In this document: one piece after another, positions 44,751 through 55,170 of the stretch
Layout of the letters: the number at the start of each line of letters is the position of its first letter
Position numbering within the stretch: position 1 is the stretch's first letter
Assembly (NCBI GenBank): GCA_036346275.1
Contig: CM070723.1
Location: 33,920,176-33,984,175 of the forward strand
Reading direction: 5' to 3'
Source of the DNA: Otatea glauca
Lineage: Eukaryota > Streptophyta > Magnoliopsida > Poales > Poaceae
Length of the DNA: 64,000 bases
Program-made: the position numbers and the translations under genes
Notes under the pieces: model-generated
Database searches by the model: none
Told to the model about the DNA's origin: nothing
What the model saw: the letters and a program-made list of their open reading frames with translations, nothing else

Positions 44751-46032
44751 CTGCCTCTCATTTTCATGATGAAATGCTTTTACTTTATCAGCAATAATTG
44801 TGCCAATTTTATACCTCTTTGTATCCCGAGCAAGTGCGTGTCTGGGTCGTGATCCGAGGGTCCACCCCCGGAGGATGTCGAGCAAGCAGTAAAACGATTC
44901 TCATCGTGTCACGGCTCCCCTCCTTAGCAGGGTCTGACCTGGTGATCACGCCCGCGAATCCCTCGACCTCGGGATACATGGGCTTCGATCTGGCTCCCCT
45001 TTCCTTTTTTGCTCGAACAAAATCGTGGACTCAAGGCACGCCTCCAGGGACCGTGGCCGCGGTAAGCCGACTCTCATCGCAGTAAGCCGACTACCCCCTG
45101 TAGCGGGACCCGTGCCCGAGGCCACCCTCGGTAAGCGTTTCGAGCTAGGTGGCCGATCTGACCTTTTGTTTACTGCAAGCATGTTTTATTGTTGTGTGTA
45201 TAACACCCTGCTTGCTCCCTCGATTCTAGATAATCGCAATCTCGAGCATGATCTGGGCCCGCGCACCACTTGATCGGGCTCGGCATAAAGATTCTTCTTT
45301 GCCTATACTAACACCTCTCTTGCGTCTCAGGGGGCGCGACGCCGGGTCGTGTTCTCAAGGTCCGTCTTCGGGGAATCAAGTCTGCGGTAAAGCAGCCTTC
45401 GCCGCGGTAAGCCAACTGCTCCCCTGCGTTGAGCCCCAGGCCAAGGGCCCCACCTGGTAAGGGACCCGCGCCCGGGACCTGGCCTAGTGTCTTTTCCGCG
45501 AAGTTCTCCTTCATTATTTACCAGCGTTTATGTGTCCCCACGTCTCGAGCTTCGCAAGCACGAGACGTGATCGAAGGGATCGCCTCCATGGGGTCACAGT
45601 CAGCTGTAAGCCGATTCTTATCGTGTCTTGGCTCCCCCTGTAGCAGAGCTTGGACCAAAGATCACGTCAAGAGCTTCCGAACCTCGGGGTGTCCTTGGGG
45701 TTTTTCTTAGTGTCTGAGTCTGTGAATATTTTCCTTTTTGCACCCTGCGTGCCTTGGCCTCGGGTCTCGGTCTCTGGGTTCGCTCGGGATGTCCTGGCCG
45801 AGAATCGATCTTTATTGGGGTAAGCCGACCATCCCCCCAACAAGCCAACCTGGAGGTCGTCCTTAAGGAGCACCCCGAGCCTGATGACGATTCTCGGGCT
45901 CTGCGGACATGGACTCTAGATTCACCTCCGGGGATGCTTTGGTCGCAGTAAGACGATCTATATCGCAGAAAGCTGGTTATTCCCCTGTAGTAGGTTCGAA
46001 TCAGAGACCGCCCTCAGGGGAAGCCCCGGACT
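44751..46032 (+). other. Element G 3' region, first part
   Basis: No conserved frame. Contains GCAGTAAGCCGA pair motifs near 45060-45095, 45389-45410, 45605, 45820 and 45945, the reverse complement of the motif in element I, so the two elements share a 3' region type. Confidence 0.65.
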
Positions 46033-46037
46033 CGATG

Positions 46038-46867
46038 TGATGTGAGAAGGGTGCCCGATCTTTCAATGAGGTAGATAATTATCGATTCGGTGGAATTGAC
46101 CCTCACGATCCGACTACAACCGCTCGACGATGTTGCGCCTTAGCAATCGTTGAACCAACTCCAAAAGGTTATTGACTTTGCCAAGGCGCGGTCAACCTGA
46201 ACACGGTTCAATTCCGCGATCAATCGAAGAACTAGCAAGAATAAGATGAAAAGCAATCGAAAAACAAAGGTGGATTCCGATTGTTGTCTTTACCGTGGTC
46301 AACCGACACAATCAAGAATGAAGTTTGCACAAGGGCTAAACCTAAACTCAATGAAATCCGAAGTTCTTTGGAGGCCGGCCGTGGTATAAAAAGAAGTGGG
46401 GAGGGCTGTTCGCCATGCCTCGATTTGTGGCCAAAATCGACCTTCCTCAAATTCCTTTCCATCTTTAGCTAGGCCTCCTTCCTATTATTCTTATCTCTAA
46501 ATAAAGACTCTATTACATGGTAGGGCCAATTTATGCGCCAATTCGTGGGTGACGAACACCACTCTCTTTCTTTGCCAAATCATGGAGACTACATGATCTT
46601 GTGGTCAAATGGAGAACTCCTTCCCTTTCTCGCAATCATTTCGTGTCCATTCACCATCATCGCGCTTAGGACCTCATTCCTTAATAGAATAACACAACTG
46701 CTTCAGCAAAGATCAAATAGTTCTTCAAGTCATTAGATATGCTAAGAAATGAAAGTACCTGATAATTCAGTTTACGTGCACGAGCTCGAGTGATCGGTCC
46801 TTGTATAGGATGAGGAGTTGTGGCAGCAGCTGTTGTGGGCGTACCCGAAGAAGTGATGTCCTCATCA
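46038..46867 (-). repeat. Solo LTR N, CRM-like
   Basis: 830 bp, TGATGTGAGAAGG...CCTCATCA, with the perfect 5-bp duplication CGATG on both sides (46033-46037 and 46868-46872). No internal region, so it arose by LTR-LTR recombination. The minus strand encodes the LTR-borne pol tail (DEDITSSGTPTT, then GPITRARARKLNYQV). Confidence 0.93.
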
Positions 46868-46940
46868 CGATGCATTCCCGAGTTCGGCTGCCTCGACTTG
46901 GTGCCCCAAATCTAGGCTAGCCCGAATATTTCTGGGCTTG

Positions 46941-47814
46941 TGATGAGGACATCACTATGTCGGATACACCCATGACCTCACCTCCACCACCTCCTATGCA
47001 AGGTCCTATCATAAGGGCACGCGCACGGCAGCTAAATCAACAGGTGAACTCGTTTCTCGTGTGGCATAATTATATTTTAGAGGATAGACCACTGCATAAT
47101 AATGTGCTTGTGCTTAGGAATCATAGCTTAGAGCTTCAAGGATGTCATTCCTCATCACTACAAGCTAGAGTACAAGGTATTCCAGAGAAGGAAGCCAAAA
47201 CGTCCACCCAGGAGCAATTCACCTTCAACTGGCTGTAACTTTTGTATACGGAGTCCGTTCGGGATGAGTGAGTACTTGATTAAAATATAAATTCGTGCTC
47301 TTTCCAACGGCACTGGCTTCGTCATCATATTCCACTCGAGCTGGCCACAGCAGTCAAAACAGTGCGACGGTCTCAGTCTTTTAGAGTGCTGTGCCACCAT
47401 AATTTTGGGCTGAGTTCCCATGTAATTAAAGTGGCATGAGACAAACTCCTAGCAGCCATCCTTGGCTATATATATTGGACAAGCCCCTATCTATCTCCTT
47501 AGGTTTTGTTAAGTTTAGTTGCCCCATGTGTGGAACTTTAACCTTGTTCTCCGACTGCACAGAAGATAAACAAGTTCGTAACCTCGATTCGTGTGTTTGC
47601 TTTATCCTTGTTCTTGCTTTGGTTCTTCGAGTGCTTCCAAGAATAGACTCGTGGTCGTCATCCGGCTTCAAAGACGGTTGATAACAACTAGGAGTGTGGT
47701 TTAGCGATTGCAGGCGCTTATCCTTGTGTGGTTCGTAGCCGGATCGTCAAAGTCATCCTCTGCCTAATCGAAATTATCCCCTCACAGGAAGATCGGGCCG
47801 TCTTGTGCACATCA
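46941..47814 (+). repeat. Solo LTR O, same family as element B
   Basis: 874 bp, TGATGAGGACATC...GTGCACATCA, flanked by the perfect duplication GCTTG (46936-46940 and 47815-47819). Reverse complement of the B LTRs with scattered differences. The plus strand encodes the tail DEDITMSDTPMTSPPPPPMQ and then RARARQLNQQVNSFL, open to 47238. Confidence 0.94.
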
Positions 47815-47819
47815 GCTTG

Positions 47820-48300
47820 GCCATTTCGACCTAACACCTTGCCGGAAGCACTTCCAGGCTCGTAGTACGCGAATTTCTAAAAATATCCTTTGTGGTTGCT
47901 CTATTCCCCCGTCGAGTGAGTTTAATGGGAGGCCACCACGCTGAGGGAGCCCCCAAACTCGAGTGTCACACACTTGGCTCTCTTGGCCTAACACCGAGCC
48001 TGAAGCACTCCCAGGCTCGGAGGTCATGGATTTCTAAAAATATCCTCCGGGGTTGCTCTATTCCCCCGTCGAGTGATTTTAATGGGAGGCCACCCCGCCG
48101 AGGGAGCCCCCGAACTCAAGTGTCACACACTCGGATGTCTTGGCCTAACACCGAGCCTGAAGTACTCCCTGGCTTGGAGGTCAAGGATTTCTAAAAATAT
48201 CCTTTGGGGTTGCTCTATTCCCCCGTCGAGTGATTTTAACGGCTATTCCCCCGTAGAGTGACTTTAATGGCAATTCCTCTGGGGATGTTCTAACCACTGG
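47820..48300. repeat. 157-bp tandem repeat in the 3' region of element G, about three copies
   Basis: The landmark TTTCTAAAAATATCCT recurs at 47874, 48031 and 48188, exactly 157 bp apart. Each unit carries CTCTATTCCCCCGTCGAGTGA, GGGAGGCCACC and GTGTCACACACT. A partial fourth unit (TATTCCCCCGTAGAGTGACT) follows at about 48244. Solo LTR O inserted at the left edge of the array. Confidence 0.88.
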
Positions 48301-48970
48301 CTTGGTCATCTTGACCTAAGCACCGCGGATCCAGGTTTGTCGTCGATCAAAGGCACATCTAGCAACCTGACCCCATCGCGGGCTCTCTCCTTTTTCAGGT
48401 CAACATATTGGCTGAATTCGCAGGCCCCGGCAACTGGCGTCGACGCCTTGGGACCCGCAACAAGGGCATGGCGATGGGCGAGGACCGAGTGTTTCCAGAC
48501 TTGGCCGCCTCGACCTAACGCCACGATCAAGGTTCGCCCTCGACCAATGGTATGTCCGGCGACCTAACGCTGTCATGGGCTCCTTTTCTAGGTCGAGAAT
48601 ATCGGTTGGACTCCGGGTCCCAACGGCCAACTTAAATGCCCTGAGCCACCGGCTAAGGCGGTGGCAATGCAAGGGCTAAAGTCTCGAGCTGGGTCTCGAA
48701 TTTCTAGCTAAGTCTTGGATTTCTGGCTAAATCTCGGATTTTTGGTTAAGTCTCAGATTTCTGGCTAAATCTCGAGAAGTATTCAACTTCGAGCAAAGAT
48801 TGCTAGCTAAGTCTTGAAAGGCATCTAACCTCGAGCAAGGATTTCCGGCTAAGGCTCGAAGAAGACATTCAAGCAAGACGCATTCAATTTTAGACATAAA
48901 GGGAGCTTTATTCCTTCTAATCAAAACTTACATGAACAACATTTAGAAAGGGCTCGAGTCCCCTTGCCCC
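48301..48970 (+). other. Element G 3' region, second part, with a 19-bp minisatellite
   Basis: Non-coding. Contains four 19-bp units (ATTTCTGGCTAAATCTCGG type) at 48700-48775 and looser copies (CTAAGTCTTGAA, CTAAGGCTCGAA) to about 48870. Confidence 0.6.
48700..48775. repeat. 19-bp tandem repeat, four copies
   Basis: Units start at 48700, 48719, 48738 and 48757 with ATTTCT(A/G)GCTAA(G/A)TCT(T/C)GG consensus. Confidence 0.8.
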
Positions 48971-48989
48971 TTTTTCTTTCCTATCTGCT

Positions 48990-51540
48990 AACCTATCTAC
49001 AGGTCGGCCATTTGCCGCACAAGCTTCTCCTGCTCGAGCGCGGCAACCTTGGCTCTTAAAGCTAGAGTCTCGGTCTCGGCGTTGGCAATGCGGCTCCGCT
49101 CCTCCAGGAGCTGGGCTAAGGCGCTCTTTCCCGCCCGAGACGCTCGCCCGAGCTTCTCTTCGAGCTCGGCCACCTTCGCTTCGAGCTCAGTGGAAACCTT
49201 CGGGGAGCAGCAGAGAGCTTCGCGACTTGTTCGCGGAGCGCCTCTGCCTCCGTGCGAGCGGCTTCAAAGATCTTCGCGGCCCTTGCGCGATCACCCGTGA
49301 GAGCCTTCTTGGGCTTCTCACGGATATTCGCGAGGGTCTCGGCCGACCGTTTCTGCTCGGCTTCAACGACCCTCGAAACCTCGATGGTGTGCTCGGCCTT
49401 CAGCTACTCGACCTCCTCCTCCGTCCGCGCTATGCTTTCCTCAAGGCCGAGGATGTACTCCTCGTGTTTCGCGACCAGGGAGCACAGTGCCCGGAGGTTC
49501 CTTTCAAGCCTCGCGTGGGCAGAGCTCAGAGATGATGCGTGCTCCCCTGCGGCCCCTATCGGCACCGAGTTACCGATACCAATAGGGGCATTAGCACAAG
49601 CTGCCTCATGCAAAGTGCAGAGAGGCACGGGTGCAGCCGAGCCTGCCGAAGAAGACGAAGTTACTTAGAAGGCCGATGCCCAAAAGCGGAGCAATAATCA
49701 AAGAAGGGGTGGTACCGTACCTGATGCCCCGAGCTCATCGACGCTCGTGGGCACCGTCCTTCCCTCGACCTCGTCGGGCCCGACAGCGTCGACTCCCGCT
49801 GTTGCCTCGGCGGTATCGACCTCGCCCATGGCCCCGCCCGGGGCGACGACCGGCTCGGGGGTTCCTTGGTCGGGCGTCCCGGTTGGCCCACCCTCGTAGG
49901 CTTTGCGATGGGCCCCGGATCAGGCACCCTGGCTGAGCCACCCTCCGAGGGCGTCGCGTCAGGCCGGGGGTACTGGGGCCTCGCTCGGGGAACTAGGAGG
50001 TAGTCCGCCGTGTCCTCTTCCTCGTCCTCGAACTCGCCCTGAACAACAATCAGAGTCTGTGATGAGGAAGACCCCTAAGGCTCGTAAAAGAAAAGAGGGA
50101 AAGGAACTACGTTCTCGAGTTAAAAAAGGAAAAAGAAAGAGGGACATGAAAGTACCTGAGTGACGAGCCTACGTCTCCTTGGTGGCGGGGGTGTGACACG
50201 ACGCCCTGCCCCCACGACGGCTGGGGGAGTGTCTTCCCCCTGAGCATCCTGCGCCTGCGGCGCCGAACGCGGGCTCGACGGCTCTGCGGTAGCTGCTACC
50301 CGCTCTTGCTACAGAGAGAAAAAGAAAGGTCAAGAAAGAAAGACGCTCGGAAAGTGACGAAAAGTAAAGGTCTGGCCCAAACACCCCCAGGCTCGGTAAG
50401 GGCGACTTACCATCACACGGTCGCCCCACTTGACGTGGGGCCTTTCTGCGACCTGGCCAAGGTAGTCCAGGGCTGGCCTCTTGGTGGCCATCTTGCCCTT
50501 GCCCTGCCCGGGCAGCGGTAGCAGGCCTCGCGTCGCCTCTCGCAGCTCCTGGCTCTCCAGCGCAGCTCAGCACGGTCAAAACAGGCCTGGGCCAGAGTCA
50601 AGCTCAACAAGAGAGGGTGGAGAAAGAAGTTACCTCGCTACTCCGCCACAAGATGTCCTTGGGGACGGGGTCGTCGAGGCTGTAGGTGTGGGCTGCCTTC
50701 CCGAACATCTCTTGCAGGCGCGCCGCCACCCACGACTCCACCGGGGCTGCAGAAAAACGAAACAAGGTTAGAAAGAGATCAGAAGAAGGGACTCGCCAGA
50801 GCTCGGGGAAGGGTGATCTTATATTTGGCGCTTTCCCGGGTGAGGTCGTCCCTTCCCTGGATCTCGAAGAAAGGGTGCACCCTCTTCCACAGAGGGCATA
50901 CCTGAGCTCACAGGTAGTTCGTGGCCATGGCATGGCCGGTCAGGCCGCGCGACGCGCAGACGTGGATGGCGGCGACGGCCTCTTGATCGGCCGCCGAATC
51001 CTCAGGCTCTGGGGTCTCGCGCTTGCTGTCCACGGCGATGCCGTTGTATGCGAGCTCGCCCCCCTCACCTTTCTTCAGATAAAACCACCTCTCCGTCCAC
51101 GACCCGAGGGAGTCCCAGGTCAGGACTTGATGAAAGGTGCAAGGAAGTCCGGTCTACAGCCGAAAGTAAAGGCACCCGACGACGGGGTCCTTCGAGGTGC
51201 GGAACAAAGAGTAAATGTGAAAGAAAAGAGAGGGGGTCGGAAGGATCCCTAAGAACCCCTCGCAGAGATGAGAGAAGATGGAAAGAAGGAGGATGGAGTT
51301 TGGAACCAGGTTGATGAGCTTGATCTCGCATTACGCGAGGACGGCCACCAAGAAGCTGCTCTCCGGGGTTCGCAGCCCAAAGAGTGTGTACTGCTTTGTA
51401 CACATGACCTCGTCGTCCTAGGGACACAGCTCGACCTCCTCGGCCGCCGATAGTCGTCAGGTCATTAGGTCCAGGAGCCCCAGCGATTCAAGCTCACTCA
51501 TCCTCTCGGTGGTCAAGGTGCTTTTCCCGAACATGGCCAT
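48990..51540 (-). pseudogene. Antisense ORF of element G ("putative gypsy type transposon" family)
   Basis: Runs opposite to gag-pol. The likely start is the minus-strand ATG at 51540 (MAMFGKSTLTTERMSELESL). Further blocks lie around 51400-51050 (LHPPSFHLLSSLRGVL in one frame), 50760-50640 (SWVAARLQEMFGKAAHTY, DDPVPKDILW), and a basic/acidic coiled-coil part near 49630-49050 (LEESIARTEEEVE). The same order is found in element H. Family knowledge: such antisense ORFs lie between pol and the 3' LTR of grass Tat elements and correspond to the Pfam family annotated as putative gypsy type transposon; the function is unknown. Broken by frameshifts, though introns may explain some gaps. Confidence 0.72.
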
Positions 51541-51996
51541 GGCGCTCAAAGAAATCAAGACGGGTCGGGGGAGAAAAGGGCGACAAGCAGAGAGGCTAAG
51601 GCACAGCGCAAGGGTGAAGGACTTTAGAGGTATCCGGCTTCGAGCTTTTAAAGAAGCCCAATCTTTGACAGCTAGCGTTAATTGCTCCTCAAAATTCACG
51701 CCGGAACTTTCGGGCAGAGAACATGCAGTGCCACGATCGTGTCTCCTCGAATCCCCATGCGGGGAACCGAGGCGGTGAAAATCAGACGCCCCCAAACACG
51801 ATTCCCAAATTAATGCCGTAAAGGTGCAAGAGCATATTTACAGCGACCACGACAAAGGCCCTTGGAGGGTTTCGGCACGCAAGGTCGGCCTTGGGGGCTG
51901 CCGAGCTCGACCAAAGGGCCGATCCCTTCTTAAGAAACAATCAGACTCAAGGGTGCCCCGAACTTTAGGGTCGTCCCTTGAGCCTTGGGGGCTAGC
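51541..51996 (+). other. Element G sequence between antisense ORF and 3' LTR
   Basis: Non-coding, includes the upstream side of the antisense ORF (possible promoter for it) and a purine-rich AGCCTTGGGGGCTAGC just before the LTR. Confidence 0.5.
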
Positions 51997-52367
51997 TATC
52001 AGGGATCGATACCCTCGCCACGTGTAAGCATCCCCCCGAGCCTTGAGATTCAAGGGCTAATCTCTGACCTAGGAGGTGCTCTCCCGATGATCGGGCTCGG
52101 GACCAGCGAGCTCAGGCACCGCCGCAAGGGCAAGCACCCTCTGCCTCGACCTCGACCTCGATGCCCCCGCAGCCATCAGAGAAAAAGACATCTGTAGCGT
52201 TTTTATTTCATCTTGTGTAAAGCTCTCCCTTTCGTGGGAATCAGTGCCCTACTTGCCCCTGCGTGGGAAATATGGTTCAACAGGTATTGTCAAGATCTCA
52301 ACCTCTCCCATCAGGCTGCCAACGAGCTCCTGACGTCGGCCTCAGGACCAAGCAGCAAGGTTCCTAG
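51997..52367 (+). repeat. 3' LTR of element G, left piece
   Basis: Begins TATCAGGGATCG (TG end mutated to TA; element H has TGTCAGGGATCGG) and matches the 5' LTR to the point where F is inserted. The last five bases, CCTAG, are the TSD of F. Confidence 0.82.
52363..52367. repeat. Target-site duplication of element F (left, CCTAG)
   Basis: Matches 58058-58062. Joining the flanks restores a continuous G-type LTR. Confidence 0.93.
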
Positions 52368-53499
52368 TGATGAGACCATGCTCGTCCTGGATATGATCAA
52401 CGCTATATCAATTTGGCGACACTTCACGGCATCCTCTGTATCATCTACATCTACTAGGATGGCTTTCCTTCACAGGGGGAGGAAGCGTCCAAGAGTGACG
52501 CTATATCAATTTGGCGACACTTCACGGCATCCTCTGTATCATCTACATCTACTAGGATGGCTTTCCTTCACAGTGGGGGAGGAGCGCCCAAGAGTGCAAG
52601 CTTTCAACATGCCTTTATATCTTTGAAAAGAAATATTGAGCTTTGTGGAGGATGATCCGAACATGAGAATACTTTTGTTGAGGTCAAGCTAAAGCTGAGC
52701 ATGAGTCGAGGACGACTCAAATTCAAGAAAGTGAGGATGATGAGGACATCACTACTACGGATATGACCACATTTGGTTGTGCCTACTCCAACACATCATC
52801 CACGGGCCAAGAAGAGAGAGAGATCAAATCCATCACGTTCTGGAATCCAATTCGGCCTCTTGAGACAGCATCAACTTAAAACGGCCATAACTTTTGATCC
52901 AGAAGGGTGTTCGGGGCACATGAGTACTTGATTGAAAGCTTTCGTCGCCCTCTTTCCAATGGATCCAGTCTCACCTTCAAATTCCTTCTGACCTGTCCGG
53001 AAACTGCAAAACAAGTCACGTCACTTTTCCAGTCCGAGTCAGAGTGGGCCTTGGGCCTTGTAATCGAATTGTATTTGTTTTCCTAGGGTTTTGAACGACC
53101 ACCTCCTCATGTTATCTCATAAATAACCAGCCGCAACCCCATCTAGGGTTTTGGGTTTTGTTTGATTAGTTTAACCAAGTGCAAACTTTGCGTCTTCGAG
53201 CCAGCCGACAGCCACCTGGTCAAGACCTTCAATAGAACCCCACCTTATTTTGGCCTTCAATTCTTATTTGCAATTTCAGATTGCTTTTACCATTGTTCTT
53301 GCTTGTTCTTCGTTGCTTGCAGGAATTGAACTCGTGTTCGAGTTGATCGTGCCCACGGCAAGATCAATAACACTCGAGTTGGTTTAGCGATTGCTAAGGC
53401 GCATCGTCGTCGTGACGTTGTAGTCGGATCGTCAAAGTCGATTCCACCAAATCGATAGTTATCGCTCTCATCGAAAGATCGGGACACAACTTCACATCA
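52368..53499 (+). repeat. 5' LTR of element F
   Basis: 1132 bp, TGATGAGACCATG...TTCACATCA. Has an internal duplication with an offset of 98 bp (CGCTATATCA at 52401 and 52499), an internal relic PPT plus TGATGAGGACATC start at about 52738, and a TATA-like CATAAATAACC near 53129. CRM-like U5 end (TCGAAAGATCGGGACAC). Confidence 0.92.
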
Positions 53500-53501
53500 G
53501 G

Positions 53502-53516
53502 TGGTATCAGAGCGCC
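53502..53516 (+). other. Primer-binding site of element F (Met-tRNA type)
   Basis: TGGTATCAGAGCGCC, two bases after the LTR end. Confidence 0.9.
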
Positions 53517-55170
53517 AAGTTGCTCGGTGAGAGATTCTATACTGTAGATTAGTTTTTGTTTTCTGTCCTAAATTGAAAATTACTACACAAAAATTCAACC
53601 TTTAGATTCAATCTGTTATTTTAGTGAGTTTTGTTAGGTTTTGATCCATTAGAGTCCTTGTTTTAGTTGCTGATCGTTTTTCCTTCGCGTAGCATTTCTT
53701 TCAATATGTCCAGTACTTTGTTTTGTTCATAACTTTCGCATACCAGCTCGGATTCTAGTGTTTATGTACTTTCCTAAAACCTGGGAACGATCTCTACAAA
53801 AACCTAGTTGGGCATGAACTCTAATTCTAGAGCTAAATCTGTTTAATCTGGATATCAAATTTGTTGAAGCAAGTTGTACTTCCAATCCAGATCGGTTCGG
53901 TATTTTGATCATAATTCTCACTTCCGAACTCCGTTTGGGAAGTTTTTATACTTTCCTGAATCCTTGAAGAGTCCTCTACAAAAACGTTTTTGGGTGTCCT
54001 TTCTGATTCGGATTCCATCAAACCGAATTTGATTCGGATTCGGAATTGGTCCCGCGGGCTAAAATTGGGAGTATTCTGTGCAGTTCGGTTTTTGAGCCAT
54101 AACTTTCACACCCGTGCTCCAAATTGCATGTTCTTGTATTCCTTTAAAAGCTGAGGACATAAGCTTCAATTCTTTCCATAGTGAACCTTCGAAATTCGGT
54201 CTTTTTGAATCTGTAATCTAGGCGACAAATCTGCTGCCCTAGAAACTTTGAATTTGGGTGTTTTGCTTCAATTCGTGTTCTAGTTTTGTTCCTTTGAGTT
54301 GGTTGAGTCCAGTAGCATCCATAATCCATAAAAATCCAAAAATATCAGTATACATACCTTTGTTAACCAATTCATCCTTTGCGAATACTTTGATCCCAAT
54401 TGAGACTAGCTATTTGATATTGCTTAGGGCTGTTCATATTGATACATTGCATAATCTTGAATTATCATATTATACTATCTTGTGATATCAAGTTAGGGAC
54501 TCCAAAACTTTGCTCATACTAGTGTTGGCCGCAAGTCACCAAAAGAAAGAAGAGAGAAAGAAAGAGCCAAAAGGCCAAAAAAAAAAAGAAAACATAATAG
54601 TGGCCGGCAGCACTACATTGAGCGAAACCCTAATTTGTGTTCATTATTTTTCAGATTGTGCAATTGTATTAATTAGTGAGCAATCTTGTGCCCTTTTATC
54701 TTTTCTGAAGCAATTAGCTAGTGTCTCTCTATAACTTATGCAACACGAGCTTTGGTAATCGAAAATTTTCTTATTTAGCTCATTCCATTGGTTGCATTAA
54801 GTTACATCATCTTTGCGCGTGAGTTGCCTTGAAATTCGCTTATATCTTTGAGATCGGCAACTAGGACTTGTGATTTCTATTTTGGGTCCTTACTTGTCAT
54901 TACAATAACTAGAATTATCAGATTGCATAGGAAATAAGTATAGCCTACCAAGCTCCACATATTTTACCTTGTACGCTTGTTCGGTCCCTTGCAATCGCTT
55001 TATCCAAGCTTCAAGAACTTTTGACACCGCCAACGGCCGACAACTCTGCTGCACGGTAAGAACTTGTAAGAGCTTTGGTTAAGGCTTGAGAGTTGAGCGA
55101 CTTTTCTCCACTTCCTAGTAGTTGATTGGGAATTACATAAACCTTTGTCTTTCCCTTTATGCTACTAACC
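53517..55170 (+). other. Element F 5' untranslated leader
   Basis: 1.65 kb, AT-rich, with an A-rich stretch at 54535-54590. No conserved frame; co-linear with the leader of element D. Confidence 0.7.

Noticed and set aside
47820..48300. 157-bp repeat as a copy of a known grass centromere satellite
   Set aside because: Size is similar, but the GC-rich sequence (GTCGAGTGA, GGGAGGCCACC) does not look like those satellites and there are only about three copies inside a retroelement.
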